Assembly: GCA_050953445.1 (NCBI GenBank)
Contig: JBMNMS010000001.1
Span: 1,240,001 to 1,304,000, forward strand
Origin: JBMNMS01 sp050953445
GTDB taxonomy: Bacteria > Bacillota > Clostridia > Peptostreptococcales > Anaerovoracaceae
Direction: 5' to 3'
DNA: 64,000 bases
Shown: one piece after another, positions 17,173 to 25,533 of the stretch
Layout of the letters: each line of letters starts with the position of its first letter
How positions within the stretch are numbered: position 1 is the first letter of the stretch
The notes under the pieces: generated by a model
What the model was told of the DNA's origin: nothing
What the model saw: the letters and a program-made list of their open reading frames with translations, nothing else
Database searches by the model: none
Made by a program: the position numbers and the translations under genes

Positions 17173-17613
17173 ATGAAATTGCATGAATTAAGAGCCCCTG
17201 AGGGCTCCACAAGCAAGCCTAAGAGAAAGGGAAGAGGTACCGCCAGCGGTCTTGGGAAGACTGCCGGCAGAGGTATGAATGGACAAAACTCCAGGAGTGG
17301 CGGAGGTACTAAACTTGGATTCGAGGGAGGGCAAATGCCACTGTATAGAAGAATTCCCAAAAGGGGATTTACAAACATATGGAAAAAGGAATGGGCCATC
17401 GTTAACGTGGAGGATTTAAACAGATTCGAAAGCGGAACGGAGGTGGACCCCAAACTTCTAGTGGAAAGCGGCATGATCAAAAAGATCGTGGATGGAGTTA
17501 AGGTTCTCGGAGACGGTACATTGGAAAAGGGTATTACCGTAAAGGCTCATAAGTTTAGCAAGACAGCAGTAGAAAAGATTGAGTCTGCCGGAGGAAAGGC
17601 AGAGGTGATCTGA
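17173..17613 (+). CDS. rplO: 50S ribosomal protein L15
   Basis: L15 is a late-assembly core protein of the 50S subunit. The 146 residues start MKLHELRAPEGS, with the glycine-rich basic region near residues 20-50 and the GFEGGQMPLYRRIPKRGF segment after it. The frame is open four codons earlier, from a GTG at 17161, but the Shine-Dalgarno GGAGG at 17157-17161 overlaps that codon, so the ATG at 17173 is the start. One base separates its stop from the secY start. Confidence 0.97.
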   Translation: MKLHELRAPEGSTSKPKRKGRGTASGLGKTAGRGMNGQNSRSGGGTKLGFEGGQMPLYRRIPKRGFTNIWKKEWAIVNVEDLNRFESGTEVDPKLLVESGMIKKIVDGVKVLGDGTLEKGITVKAHKFSKTAVEKIESAGGKAEVI

Positions 17614-17614
17614 T

Positions 17615-18895
17615 ATGGAGATGTTGCGGACCATTGCCCGGGCATGGAAGGTTGGGGACATAAGGAGTAAAATTATCTTCACCCTTTTAATGCTGCTGGT
17701 TTTCAGAGTGGGCACCAACATTCCCGTTCCCGGAATAGACAGGCAGATATTGTCGGAGATATTCAGTGGAGATATGGGATTGCTGAGTCTGTTTGATCTC
17801 TTTTCAGGGGGCTCCTTCAGCAACTTCACCATATTTGCCTTGAGTATAACACCATATATTACAGCCTCAATCATCCTTCAGCTTCTCACGATAGCCATAC
17901 CCAAATTAGAGGCTCTATCTCGGGAAGGAACGGAAGGACGAAAGAAAATAGCTCAATACACCCGTTACCTGACCGTTGTTCTGGCATTCATACAGGCTAT
18001 AGGAACAACGCTGGGGCTGTTTAGGGATGCGATTCCGGATAAAAGTTTCTTTTCCATATCGGTGATAGTTCTCACCTTATCGGCAGGAACCGCTTTCCTC
18101 ATGTGGCTTGGTGAACAAATTAATGAAAATGGCATAGGCAATGGAATTTCACTTATAATCTTTGCAGGTATAGTGGCAAGAGCCCCGGCAGCGGTTCATA
18201 ATACGCTAACCCAGCATAAGGCCGGAGAAATCGGAATTCTATCCATGATACTATTTGCCATATTTGCGTTAATAGTAGTTGTGGGTATCGTATTGGTCCA
18301 GCAAGGACAGCGGAAGGTTCCGGTACAGTATGCCAAAAGGGTTATCGGCAGAAAAATGTACGGCGGTCAAAGCACACATATTCCTATTAAGGTAAATCAG
18401 GCCGGTGTAATACCTGTAATTTTGGCATTATCCCTGCTGCAATTTCCGCTAACTATAACATACTTTTTCCCCAATGCAGGATTTTCCAGTTTCGTAGGCA
18501 AGTATCTGGCGCCTACCGGCTATCCCGGCGTATGGGTTTATGCGGTGTTCAATATTGTCCTCATAATGTTCTTCACTTATTTTTATACTGCGGTTACATT
18601 TAACCCTGCCGATGTGGCGAACAACATGAAGGCTAACGGTGGATTTATACCGGGAATCAGACCCGGGAGACCGACAGTTGATTATTTAAGCAAAGTTATG
18701 ACAAGAATCACTTTTGCAGGGGCAGTGTTTCTGGCGGTAATAGCTACACTACCCACCCTTATTTCCCATTGGACTGCACTCCAGATACATTTTGGAGGAA
18801 CTTCTCTGCTCATAGTTGTAGGCGTTGCCCTGGATACTATGAAGCAGTTGGAGAACCAGATGGTCATGAGGAATTATCAAGGATTCTTGAAATAG
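17615..18895 (+). CDS. secY: Preprotein translocase subunit SecY
   Basis: Channel subunit of the Sec translocon in the cytoplasmic membrane. The 426 residues contain about ten membrane segments. The plug region follows the first helix (VPGIDRQ), the cytoplasmic loop with YAKRVIGRKMYGGQSTHIPIKVN carries conserved arginines near residues 240-265, and the C-terminal loop has NMKANGGFIPGIRPG. The ATG follows the rplO stop by one base, so translation is probably coupled. It is followed by adk and map, as in many Bacillota. Confidence 0.98.
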   Translation: MEMLRTIARAWKVGDIRSKIIFTLLMLLVFRVGTNIPVPGIDRQILSEIFSGDMGLLSLFDLFSGGSFSNFTIFALSITPYITASIILQLLTIAIPKLEALSREGTEGRKKIAQYTRYLTVVLAFIQAIGTTLGLFRDAIPDKSFFSISVIVLTLSAGTAFLMWLGEQINENGIGNGISLIIFAGIVARAPAAVHNTLTQHKAGEIGILSMILFAIFALIVVVGIVLVQQGQRKVPVQYAKRVIGRKMYGGQSTHIPIKVNQAGVIPVILALSLLQFPLTITYFFPNAGFSSFVGKYLAPTGYPGVWVYAVFNIVLIMFFTYFYTAVTFNPADVANNMKANGGFIPGIRPGRPTVDYLSKVMTRITFAGAVFLAVIATLPTLISHWTALQIHFGGTSLLIVVGVALDTMKQLENQMVMRNYQGFLK

Positions 18896-18919
18896 CGGGG
18901 GAAAGGAGTAGTGAGAGCA

Positions 18920-19573
18920 ATGTTTAGACTTGTACTTCTTGGACCGCCGGGGGCAGGTAAGGGAACCCAGGCCGTGAAGATAGTGGAGAAATATAAGATC
19001 CCTCACATATCAACGGGGGATATATTTCGGAAGAATGTTAAGGAAGGTACCCCCCTGGGAACAAAGGCCAAGGAATATATGGATAAAGGGGAGCTGGTGC
19101 CCGATGAATTGGTGGTTGATCTGGTATGTGACCGTTTGACGGAGGAAGATTGCAGGGAAGGATTTCTTCTGGATGGATTCCCAAGAACGGTTTATCAGGC
19201 CAAAGAGTTTGACAAATTCCTCACTTCAAACGGCATTAAAATCGACTATGTAATAGACATCAATGTTGAAGAGGAAGAGCTGCTTAACAGAATGATAGGT
19301 AGAAGGGTATGCAGAGCATGCGGAGCCCCCTATCATGTGACTAATATGCCTCCTAAAAAAGAGGGTATTTGTGACATTTGCGGAGGCCAGGTATACCAGA
19401 GAGCTGACGATGTGGAGGAAACAGTAAGGAATCGTTTCCAGGTATATAAGGAGCAGACCATGCCCCTCTTGAAATATTATGAGGAAAAAGGCAATATAGT
19501 TCATATCCCCGGTGTGGGCGGCCCGGAGGCAGTGTTTGCAGAAATCACAAAGTCTATCGAGGCTAAGGAATGA
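18920..19573 (+). CDS. adk: Adenylate kinase, zinc-LID type
   Basis: Converts AMP and ATP to two ADP and sets the adenylate energy charge. The 217 residues have the P-loop GPPGAGKGT at 8-16, the DGFPRT motif at 85-90, and a LID domain with four cysteines at 131, 134, 151 and 154 that bind a structural zinc, as in Gram-positives. An in-frame GTG three codons earlier is only two bases from AAGGAG, so the ATG at 18920 is favoured. The stop overlaps the map start (ATGA). Confidence 0.98.
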   Translation: MFRLVLLGPPGAGKGTQAVKIVEKYKIPHISTGDIFRKNVKEGTPLGTKAKEYMDKGELVPDELVVDLVCDRLTEEDCREGFLLDGFPRTVYQAKEFDKFLTSNGIKIDYVIDINVEEEELLNRMIGRRVCRACGAPYHVTNMPPKKEGICDICGGQVYQRADDVEETVRNRFQVYKEQTMPLLKYYEEKGNIVHIPGVGGPEAVFAEITKSIEAKE

Positions 19574-20316
19574 TTATCATTCGCTCTAATGAAGAAATAC
19601 AATTGATGCGAGAGGCCGGTGCTGCCACGGCAGAGATATTAGAAGGCCTCACGCATATAATTGAGCCGGGAATCACTACCAAGGACGTGGACGACTTCGC
19701 AGCAGAAATAATTGAAAAGCGGGGAATGATTCCTGCCTTTAAGGGTTACAATGGCTTTCCTGCCTGTGCATGTGTTTCTGTTAATCAACAGGTAGTACAT
19801 GGGATACCCTCTAAAAAGCACAGACTTTATGAAGGGGATATAGTCAGCGTGGATGTGGGTACGATTTATCGTAAGTATTACAGCGATGCTGCCAGAACCT
19901 ATGGGGTGGGAAAAATTGATGAAGAGGCTCAAAGGCTTATCACCATAACCGAAGAGAGTTTTTTTGAAGCCTTGAAGTTTTGCAGGCCCGGTTGCAGGCT
20001 TTCAGATATATCCCATGCGGTACAAAGGCATGTGGAGGCGGCAGGATTCAGCGTGGTTCGCGATTTTGTGGGCCATGGCATAGGTACTAATATGCACGAG
20101 GACCCGCAAATACCGAATTACGGCCCTCCCGGCAGAGGCCCCAGGTTGTCTGCCGGAATGGTTTTGGCTATTGAGCCCATGGTTAACGCAGGGGGATATG
20201 GGGTGATGGTAATGCCGGATAATTGGACGGTGGAAACCATTGACGGAAGCCTATCTGCCCATTACGAAAATACCGTTGTAATCACAGAAGGGGAACCGTT
20301 GGTTCTAACGCTTTAG
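19570..20316 (+). CDS. map: Methionine aminopeptidase, type I
   Basis: Removes the initiator methionine from nascent proteins after deformylation. The 248 residues have the pita-bread fold with the five metal ligands visible: the Asp in VDVGT, the Asp in YYSDAART, the His in GHGIGTNMHE, the Glu in AIEPM and the Glu in YENTVV. The start overlaps the adk stop by four bases. Many clostridia have a small KOW-domain protein gene between map and infA; here infA follows directly. Confidence 0.98.
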   Translation: MIIIRSNEEIQLMREAGAATAEILEGLTHIIEPGITTKDVDDFAAEIIEKRGMIPAFKGYNGFPACACVSVNQQVVHGIPSKKHRLYEGDIVSVDVGTIYRKYYSDAARTYGVGKIDEEAQRLITITEESFFEALKFCRPGCRLSDISHAVQRHVEAAGFSVVRDFVGHGIGTNMHEDPQIPNYGPPGRGPRLSAGMVLAIEPMVNAGGYGVMVMPDNWTVETIDGSLSAHYENTVVITEGEPLVLTL

Positions 20317-20335
20317 TCAGGAGGAGGCGACATTA

Positions 20336-20554
20336 GTGGCGAAGAAGGATGTCATAGAGGTTTTTGGCATTGTTGAGGAAGCACAGCCAAACGCAATGTT
20401 TTTGGTAAAGCTGGAAAATGGTCACCAGGTATTGGCGCATATTTCCGGCAAGATCAGGATGAACTTTATCAGGATTTTACCCGGTGATAAGGTCAAAGTG
20501 GAATTATCCCCTTATGATCTTTCCAGGGGAAGAATAACCTGGAGGGATAAGTAG
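20336..20554 (+). CDS. infA: Translation initiation factor IF-1
   Basis: S1/OB-fold factor that occupies the ribosomal A site during initiation. The 72 residues match the family, with ENGHQVLAHISGKIRMNFIRILPGDKV in the middle and the DLSRGRITWR end. The start is GTG, with AGGAGGAGG upstream. It opens the alpha-operon part of the cluster. Confidence 0.98.
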   Translation: MAKKDVIEVFGIVEEAQPNAMFLVKLENGHQVLAHISGKIRMNFIRILPGDKVKVELSPYDLSRGRITWRDK

Positions 20555-20575
20555 CTTTGAAGGAGGATTTTAAAG

Positions 20576-20689
20576 ATGAAAGTAAGAGCTTCAGTAAAAC
20601 CCATTTGCGAAAAATGCAAGGTCATAAAGCGTAACGGTAAGGTTATGGTAATTTGCATCAACCCAAGACATAAACAAAGGCAGGGTTAG
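20576..20689 (+). CDS. rpmJ: 50S ribosomal protein L36, zinc-binding
   Basis: A 37-residue protein, MKVRASVKPICEKCKVIKRN at its start, with zinc ligands Cys11, Cys14, Cys27 and His32. It is the C+ (zinc-containing) form of L36. GAAGGAGG precedes the ATG. It lies between infA and rpsM as in nearly all Bacillota. It is the shortest gene in the window. Confidence 0.97.
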   Translation: MKVRASVKPICEKCKVIKRNGKVMVICINPRHKQRQG

Positions 20690-20694
20690 CAAAC

Positions 20695-20768
20695 TTGAAT
20701 GAATTGTACTTTGGGTGCGGCTGTGCCCTCCTGTCGAGAGACAGCGGGGCGACCCACTGGGCATTCAA
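20695..20768 (+). ncRNA. Structured RNA between rpmJ and rpsM (candidate alpha-operon leader)
   Basis: The 128-nt spacer before rpsM contains one nested fold. An outer 7-bp stem, TTGAATG (20695-20701) with CATTCAA (20762-20768), encloses a 5-bp stem, TGGGT (20712-20716) with ACCCA (20752-20756). Inside is GCCCT (20725-20729) with GGGGC (20746-20750), then, after one C-C mismatch, CTGTC (20731-20735) with GACAG (20740-20744) capped by a GAGA tetraloop. No U-tract follows. In E. coli, S4 binds an RNA pseudoknot just before rpsM; this may be an analogue, but the fold is different as far as I can see. Confidence 0.6.
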
Positions 20769-20817
20769 ATATATTTATGGTGAATCAGTGTAATTTAAAG
20801 GAAAGAGAGGAAATCAT

Positions 20818-21189
20818 ATGGCTCGTATAGCCGGTGTCGACTTACCGAGAGACAAAAGAGTGGAAATCGGACTTACCTATATATACGGCATAGGGAGGCG
20901 CACAGCAATAGAAATATTGGAAAAGGCCGGGATTAATCCGGATACCCGGATTAAGGATCTTTCGGAAGATGAAATAGGTGCAATAAGAAGAATTATAGAC
21001 TCTGATTATAATGTTGAGGGTGATTTGAGAAGAGAGGTATCCCTTAATATTAAGAGACTCATGGAAATAGGTTGTTACAGAGGAATCCGGCACAGAAGGG
21101 GCCTTCCGGTAAGAGGTCAAAAAACAAAGACCAATGCCAGAACCAGAAAAGGTCCCAAAAAGACGGTTGGCAGAAAGAAAAAGAAGTAA
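20818..21189 (+). CDS. rpsM: 30S ribosomal protein S13
   Basis: S13 forms intersubunit bridges from the 30S head and contacts P-site tRNA. The 123 residues match the family, with MARIAGVDLPRDKRVEIGLTYIYGIG at the start and the RGLPVRGQKTKTNARTRKG tail. GAGAGG precedes the ATG. It is the first gene after the structured spacer. Confidence 0.98.
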   Translation: MARIAGVDLPRDKRVEIGLTYIYGIGRRTAIEILEKAGINPDTRIKDLSEDEIGAIRRIIDSDYNVEGDLRREVSLNIKRLMEIGCYRGIRHRRGLPVRGQKTKTNARTRKGPKKTVGRKKKK

Positions 21190-21204
21190 AGGAGGTTAGG
21201 AATA

Positions 21205-21603
21205 ATGGCAAAACAGGTTAAAAGAACTGTACGTAAGAAAAAAAGGGAACGTAAAAATATCGAGCGTGGTCAGGCCCACATTCAATCAACCTTCAATAAT
21301 ACTTTGGTGACGTTAACCGATCTTAACGGAAATGCACTTTCCTGGTCCAGCGCAGGATCACTTGGATTTAGAGGTTCTAGGAAATCCACTCCTTTTGCAG
21401 CCCAGATGGCTGCAGAGGAAGCTGCAAAGGGTGCAATGGAGCATGGTCTAAAGATGGTTGAGGTCTATGTGAAGGGACCCGGATCCGGACGTGAAGCAGC
21501 TATTAGGGCTTTACAGGCTGCCGGTCTTGAGATCAACATGATCAAGGACATCACTCCTATCCCCCACAACGGATGCAGACCGCCTAAGAGAAGAAGAGTA
21601 TGA
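21205..21603 (+). CDS. rpsK: 30S ribosomal protein S11
   Basis: S11 lies on the 30S platform near the mRNA exit. The 132 residues have the basic N-terminus followed by GQAHIQSTFNNTLVTLTD, the VKGPGSGREAAIRALQAAG segment and the DITPIPHNGCRPPKRRRV end. AAAGGAGG precedes the ATG. Confidence 0.98.
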   Translation: MAKQVKRTVRKKKRERKNIERGQAHIQSTFNNTLVTLTDLNGNALSWSSAGSLGFRGSRKSTPFAAQMAAEEAAKGAMEHGLKMVEVYVKGPGSGREAAIRALQAAGLEINMIKDITPIPHNGCRPPKRRRV

Positions 21604-21623
21604 GGAAAGGAAGGTGTCATTAG

Positions 21624-22247
21624 ATGGCCAGATATACAGGATCTTCCTGCCGTTTATGCAGAAGAGAGGGTCAGAAACTATTTCTGAAGGGAGAGCGATG
21701 CTATAGCACAAAGTGTGCTCTGGAAAGAAGAAGCTACCCCCCCGGACAGCATGGGCAAAGCAGAAGAAGCAAGGTCTCAAACTATGGTCTACAGCTTCGC
21801 GAAAAGCAGAAGGCAAAGAGATTTTATGGATTACAAGAGACGCAGTTTAGGAATTACTTTGGAAAAGCAGCAAAGAAAAAAGGTTTGGCAGGCGAAAATC
21901 TGTTGATTATGCTTGAAACGAGACTGGATAATGTGGTGTTCAGAATGGGTTTTGCATCTTCCAGAAAAGAAGCAAGGCAATTGGTGCGGCATGGGCATTT
22001 TACTGTCAACGGCCGCAAGCAGGACATTCCATCCTTTGCTGTCAAAGAAGGTGACCTGGTAAAAGTAAAAGAAAAGAGTACAGCATCCCCTAAATTTAAA
22101 GAAATCAGGGATATGTCCATCAGCACTCCTTCCTGGATAAGCGTTGATGTGGACAAATTGGAGGGAAGGGTCCTTGCATTACCTAGAAGAGATGAAATAG
22201 ATACGCCGGTAGCGGAGCATCTAATCGTCGAACTTTACTCCAAGTAA
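21624..22247 (+). CDS. rpsD: 30S ribosomal protein S4
   Basis: S4 nucleates assembly of the 30S body and represses its own synthesis in many bacteria. The 207 residues carry an N-terminal cysteine cluster (CRLCRREGQKLFLKGERCYSTKCALERR), a zinc-knuckle form of S4, and the S4 RNA-binding domain with RLDNVVFRMGFA near residues 97-108. AGGAAAGGAAGG precedes the ATG. Here rpsD is in the alpha operon rather than alone, as it is in Bacillus subtilis. Confidence 0.98.
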   Translation: MARYTGSSCRLCRREGQKLFLKGERCYSTKCALERRSYPPGQHGQSRRSKVSNYGLQLREKQKAKRFYGLQETQFRNYFGKAAKKKGLAGENLLIMLETRLDNVVFRMGFASSRKEARQLVRHGHFTVNGRKQDIPSFAVKEGDLVKVKEKSTASPKFKEIRDMSISTPSWISVDVDKLEGRVLALPRRDEIDTPVAEHLIVELYSK

Positions 22248-22298
22248 TCATGTGCAGCATGAGAGCTGCAGTGGAGGGTAAATAAGGAGGGTTATGCA

Positions 22299-23246
22299 AT
22301 GATAGAAATTGAAAAGCCGACAATTGAATGTATTTCTTCCGGTGAGGAGATTAATTATGGCAAGTTCATAGTGGGGCCTTTAGAAAGAGGATATGGTATT
22401 ACCTTAGGCAATAGCCTCAGGAGGATTCTTCTTTCCTCCCTGCCCGGAGCGGCTGTAACATCTGTCAGAATAGACGGCATACTCCATGAGTTTTCAACGA
22501 TTCCCGGCGTTAAAGAGGACGTGACGGAAATCATTTTAAACCTGAAGAAGCTGGCGGTTCGTCTAAATGGTGAAAGCACCAAGAGGGCGATTATCAATGC
22601 GGTAGGGCCTAAGGTGGTTACCGCCGCTGACATTATTGCCGATAGTGAGCTGGAGATCTATAATACAGATTTGCATATTGCTACATTGGAGGAAAATGCT
22701 TCGCTTATGATGGAAATAAACATCGCCAGAGGTAGAGGCTATGTTCCGGCGGAGCAGAACAAGATGGAGAATATGCCGATTGCCGTAATCCCGGTGGATT
22801 CGATTTATACACCGGCTCGAAAGGTGAATTTCAATGTGGAAAACACTAGGGTTGGTCAGGTTACAGACTATGACAGATTGATTTTAGAGGTTTGGACCGA
22901 TGGAAGCATTACACCTGAGGAAAGCGTTTCCATAGGCGCCAAGATCATGCAGGAGCATTTGAAGCTGTTTATAGACCTGACAGATAGCATGGATGCCGTT
23001 GAAATAATGGTGGAAAAGGAAGAGGATCAAAAAGAAAAGGCTCTTGAAATGACCATAGAGGAGCTGGAATTGTCGGTGCGTTCCTTCAATTGTCTAAAAA
23101 GGGCTTCCATCAATACGGTGGAGGAGCTTACGCAGAGGACGGAAGAGGATATGATGAAGGTAAGAAATCTAGGCAAGAAATCCCTGGATGAAGTGAAAAA
23201 TAAGTTGGAAGAATTGGGTCTGGAGCTTAGACCCAGTGAAGACTAG
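22299..23246 (+). CDS. rpoA: DNA-directed RNA polymerase subunit alpha
   Basis: The alpha dimer is the platform for RNA polymerase assembly. The 315 residues comprise the N-terminal domain, with GPLERGYGITLGNSLRRILLSSLPG at 27-51, a linker, and the C-terminal domain with the ELSVRSFNCLKRASINTVEEL helix region that reads UP elements and contacts activators. AAGGAGG precedes the ATG. Confidence 0.98.
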   Translation: MIEIEKPTIECISSGEEINYGKFIVGPLERGYGITLGNSLRRILLSSLPGAAVTSVRIDGILHEFSTIPGVKEDVTEIILNLKKLAVRLNGESTKRAIINAVGPKVVTAADIIADSELEIYNTDLHIATLEENASLMMEINIARGRGYVPAEQNKMENMPIAVIPVDSIYTPARKVNFNVENTRVGQVTDYDRLILEVWTDGSITPEESVSIGAKIMQEHLKLFIDLTDSMDAVEIMVEKEEDQKEKALEMTIEELELSVRSFNCLKRASINTVEELTQRTEEDMMKVRNLGKKSLDEVKNKLEELGLELRPSED

Positions 23247-23264
23247 GATTAGGAGGAAAGAGCT

Positions 23265-23606
23265 ATGACTGGTTATAGAAAACTAGGCAGGCCAAGCGCC
23301 CATAGAAAGCTTATGCTGCGAAATTTAGTTACGGATCTCCTTCGGGAAGGAAGAATCACCACTACGGATTGCAGGGCGAAGGAAGCAAGCAGACTGGCTG
23401 AAAAAATGGTAACATTGGGTAAGCGAGGAGATCTGCACTCCAGAAGAAAGGCATTATCCGTCATATTTGATGAGGATGTGGTCACTAAACTATTTGAGGA
23501 GATCGCCCCCAAATACGAAGGACGTAACGGAGGCTACACTAGAATATTGAAACTGGGCCCCAGACAGGGGGATAATGCAGAAATGGTTTTCCTGGAATTA
23601 GTATAA
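23265..23606 (+). CDS. rplQ: 50S ribosomal protein L17
   Basis: L17 lies near the tunnel exit. The 113 residues match the family, starting MTGYRKLGRPSAHRKLMLRNLVTDLL and ending in YTRILKLGPRQGDNAEMVFLELV. GGAGG precedes the ATG. It is the last gene of the ribosomal cluster, since a strong terminator follows. Confidence 0.98.
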   Translation: MTGYRKLGRPSAHRKLMLRNLVTDLLREGRITTTDCRAKEASRLAEKMVTLGKRGDLHSRRKALSVIFDEDVVTKLFEEIAPKYEGRNGGYTRILKLGPRQGDNAEMVFLELV

Positions 23607-23618
23607 AGGATAATACGG

Positions 23619-23661
23619 CAGGGGTATGCTTTACGAGGGTTAGAGCAAACCCCTGTTTTTT
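23619..23661 (+). terminator. Intrinsic terminator closing the ribosomal cluster
   Basis: CAGGGGT-TGCT pairs with AGCA-ACCCCTG across one A-A mismatch, followed by six T residues at 23656-23661. Confidence 0.9.
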
Positions 23662-23662
23662 A

Positions 23663-23691
23663 TTGAACTTATACTGCCAATAGTGTATAAT
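23663..23691 (+). promoter_or_regulatory. Sigma-A-type promoter of the ECF transporter genes
   Basis: TTGAAC at 23663-23668 and a perfect TATAAT at 23686-23691 are separated by 17 bp. It starts immediately after the rplQ terminator and lies 57 bp before the ecfA start, so the ECF genes are uncoupled from the ribosomal operon. Confidence 0.8.
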
Positions 23692-23748
23692 AAATAGCGC
23701 TCTATTAATGAAGATTAATGACAGAAAAAGATTGCGGGATAGCTATAA

Positions 23749-25521
23749 ATGAAAAATATTATAAAAATTGAAAACTTGGTGTTTGAATATAAGCGTGAAG
23801 ATGATGCTGTGGCAGTAAGGGCTGTGGATAATGTAACGCTGGATATTGAGCGTGGTAGTTTCACCGCCATCATTGGCCGTAATGGGTCGGGTAAATCTAC
23901 CTTAGCAAAAAATCTCAACGCTCTGTTGCTGCCTGATAGCGGGGCAGTCTATATCAATGGCTATAATACCGCCGATGAGGATAGGATATGGGAAATCAGA
24001 CAGACTGCGGGAATGGTTTTTCAAAATCCGGATAATCAACTGGTATCTTCCATTGTTGAAGACGATGTAGCCTTTGGACCTGAAAACCTTGGGATTGAAT
24101 CAAAGGAGATAAGGGAAAGAGTTGACGAGTCACTGATTTCAGTCAATATGTATGATGAAAGGAAAAAGGCACCTCATCTGCTTTCCGGGGGTCAGAAGCA
24201 GCGGGTTGCTATTGCCGGCGTGGTGGCTATGAGGCCGAAATGCATCATTTTTGACGAGCCTACCGCCATGCTCGATCCCCATGGTCGCAAGGAGGTCCTG
24301 GATATAATAGATAAATTGAACGGGGAGGGTATAACAATACTCCTTATTACTCACTTCATGGAGGAGGCTGCCAAAGCAGACAGGGTGATAATAATGGACA
24401 AGGGGAGAATTGTCCTTTCAGGTACGCCGGAAGAAGTCTTTGCAAAAAGGGATGAGATTAGATCTATGAACTTAGATGTACCCTTTGCTGTGGATATAGC
24501 CCATAGATTAAGATCCGGCGGCATACCGGTGCCCGTGGAGATTATAGAGGATGAAGGGCTATCAAAATATTTAATCGACAATAAGGATGAAATAGAAAAA
24601 TTAAGTATTACTCCACCTGTTTTCGAAGAATGTGTAAGGGTAAGAAAGGAATACCTATCCCCTGATCCAGCGGTAAAGGCCACGGATTTAGTTCATATTT
24701 ATGGCCAGGGGACACCTTATGAAACAATAGCATTGGAGGGAATAAATTTTACCATAGAAAAGGGGACTTTTGCAGGGATAATAGGGCACACCGGTTCTGG
24801 GAAGTCTACCCTGATCCAGCACCTGAACGGGCTTTTGAAACCTCATTCTGGAAAGGTTCATATCGACGGTCTTGACATAACCGACAAGGAAGTCAGAATG
24901 AGAGATATAAGGCGTAAAATAGGATTAGTGTTTCAATATCCGGAGTATCAGCTTTTTGAGGAAACTGTAGCCAAGGATATAGCCTTTGGACCTTCAAATC
25001 TGGGATTGCCCCAGGAGGAAATCGCACGAAGGGTCAGGGAATCATTAGAATTGGTGGGCCTTGACTTTGATGAAATATCTGAAAGATCGCCTTTCGATTT
25101 ATCAGGGGGCCAAAAGAGAAGGGTAGCGATAGCAGGGGTATTAGCCATGAGGCCGGAGGTTCTAATTCTGGATGAGCCTACGGCAGGCCTTGACCCGAAG
25201 GCTCACAAGGACATATTGAATCTGATTAGAAAGGTTCATGAAAAGGAAGGGAATACTATTATCCTGGTATCGCATAATATGGGGGATATAGCAGAGCTGG
25301 CAGATCAGGTTTTAGTAATGGATCAGGGGAGGCTTGTGATGAATGGTACACCGGAAGAAGTATTTTCCCAAGCCCATGAATTGCATCGCATGGGGCTGGG
25401 TTTGCCTTCCGCCACTGAATTTATCGAACTGATGAGATTAAAAGGTGCTGAAATGGATCCGAAGGCTCTCACCGCCTGCCAGGCGGAAAGGGAAATTTTT
25501 AAATGGATCGGAAAGAACTGA
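23749..25521 (+). CDS. Fused energy-coupling factor ATPase (EcfA1-EcfA2 type)
   Basis: ATP-hydrolysing part of an ECF vitamin transporter. In Bacillota the two ATPases are normally separate genes, ecfA1 and ecfA2; here a single 590-residue protein has both. Half one has Walker A GRNGSGKST at about 43-51, signature LSGGQKQRV and Walker B IIFDEPT. Half two has Walker A GHTGSGKST near 346-354, signature LSGGQKRRV and Walker B LILDEPT. The halves join through a linker of about 70 residues with no internal start or Shine-Dalgarno sequence. EcfT follows at 12 bp. All catalytic motifs are intact. Substrate depends on the S component used. Confidence 0.93.
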   Translation: MKNIIKIENLVFEYKREDDAVAVRAVDNVTLDIERGSFTAIIGRNGSGKSTLAKNLNALLLPDSGAVYINGYNTADEDRIWEIRQTAGMVFQNPDNQLVSSIVEDDVAFGPENLGIESKEIRERVDESLISVNMYDERKKAPHLLSGGQKQRVAIAGVVAMRPKCIIFDEPTAMLDPHGRKEVLDIIDKLNGEGITILLITHFMEEAAKADRVIIMDKGRIVLSGTPEEVFAKRDEIRSMNLDVPFAVDIAHRLRSGGIPVPVEIIEDEGLSKYLIDNKDEIEKLSITPPVFEECVRVRKEYLSPDPAVKATDLVHIYGQGTPYETIALEGINFTIEKGTFAGIIGHTGSGKSTLIQHLNGLLKPHSGKVHIDGLDITDKEVRMRDIRRKIGLVFQYPEYQLFEETVAKDIAFGPSNLGLPQEEIARRVRESLELVGLDFDEISERSPFDLSGGQKRRVAIAGVLAMRPEVLILDEPTAGLDPKAHKDILNLIRKVHEKEGNTIILVSHNMGDIAELADQVLVMDQGRLVMNGTPEEVFSQAHELHRMGLGLPSATEFIELMRLKGAEMDPKALTACQAEREIFKWIGKN

Positions 25522-25533
25522 GGTCTATGATAT

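Noticed and set aside
24460..24720. Possibility that the EcfA fusion is a frameshift artefact
   Set aside because: The linker is in frame, of normal composition, and has no hidden start or ribosome binding site for a second gene, so a fusion is the simpler reading.
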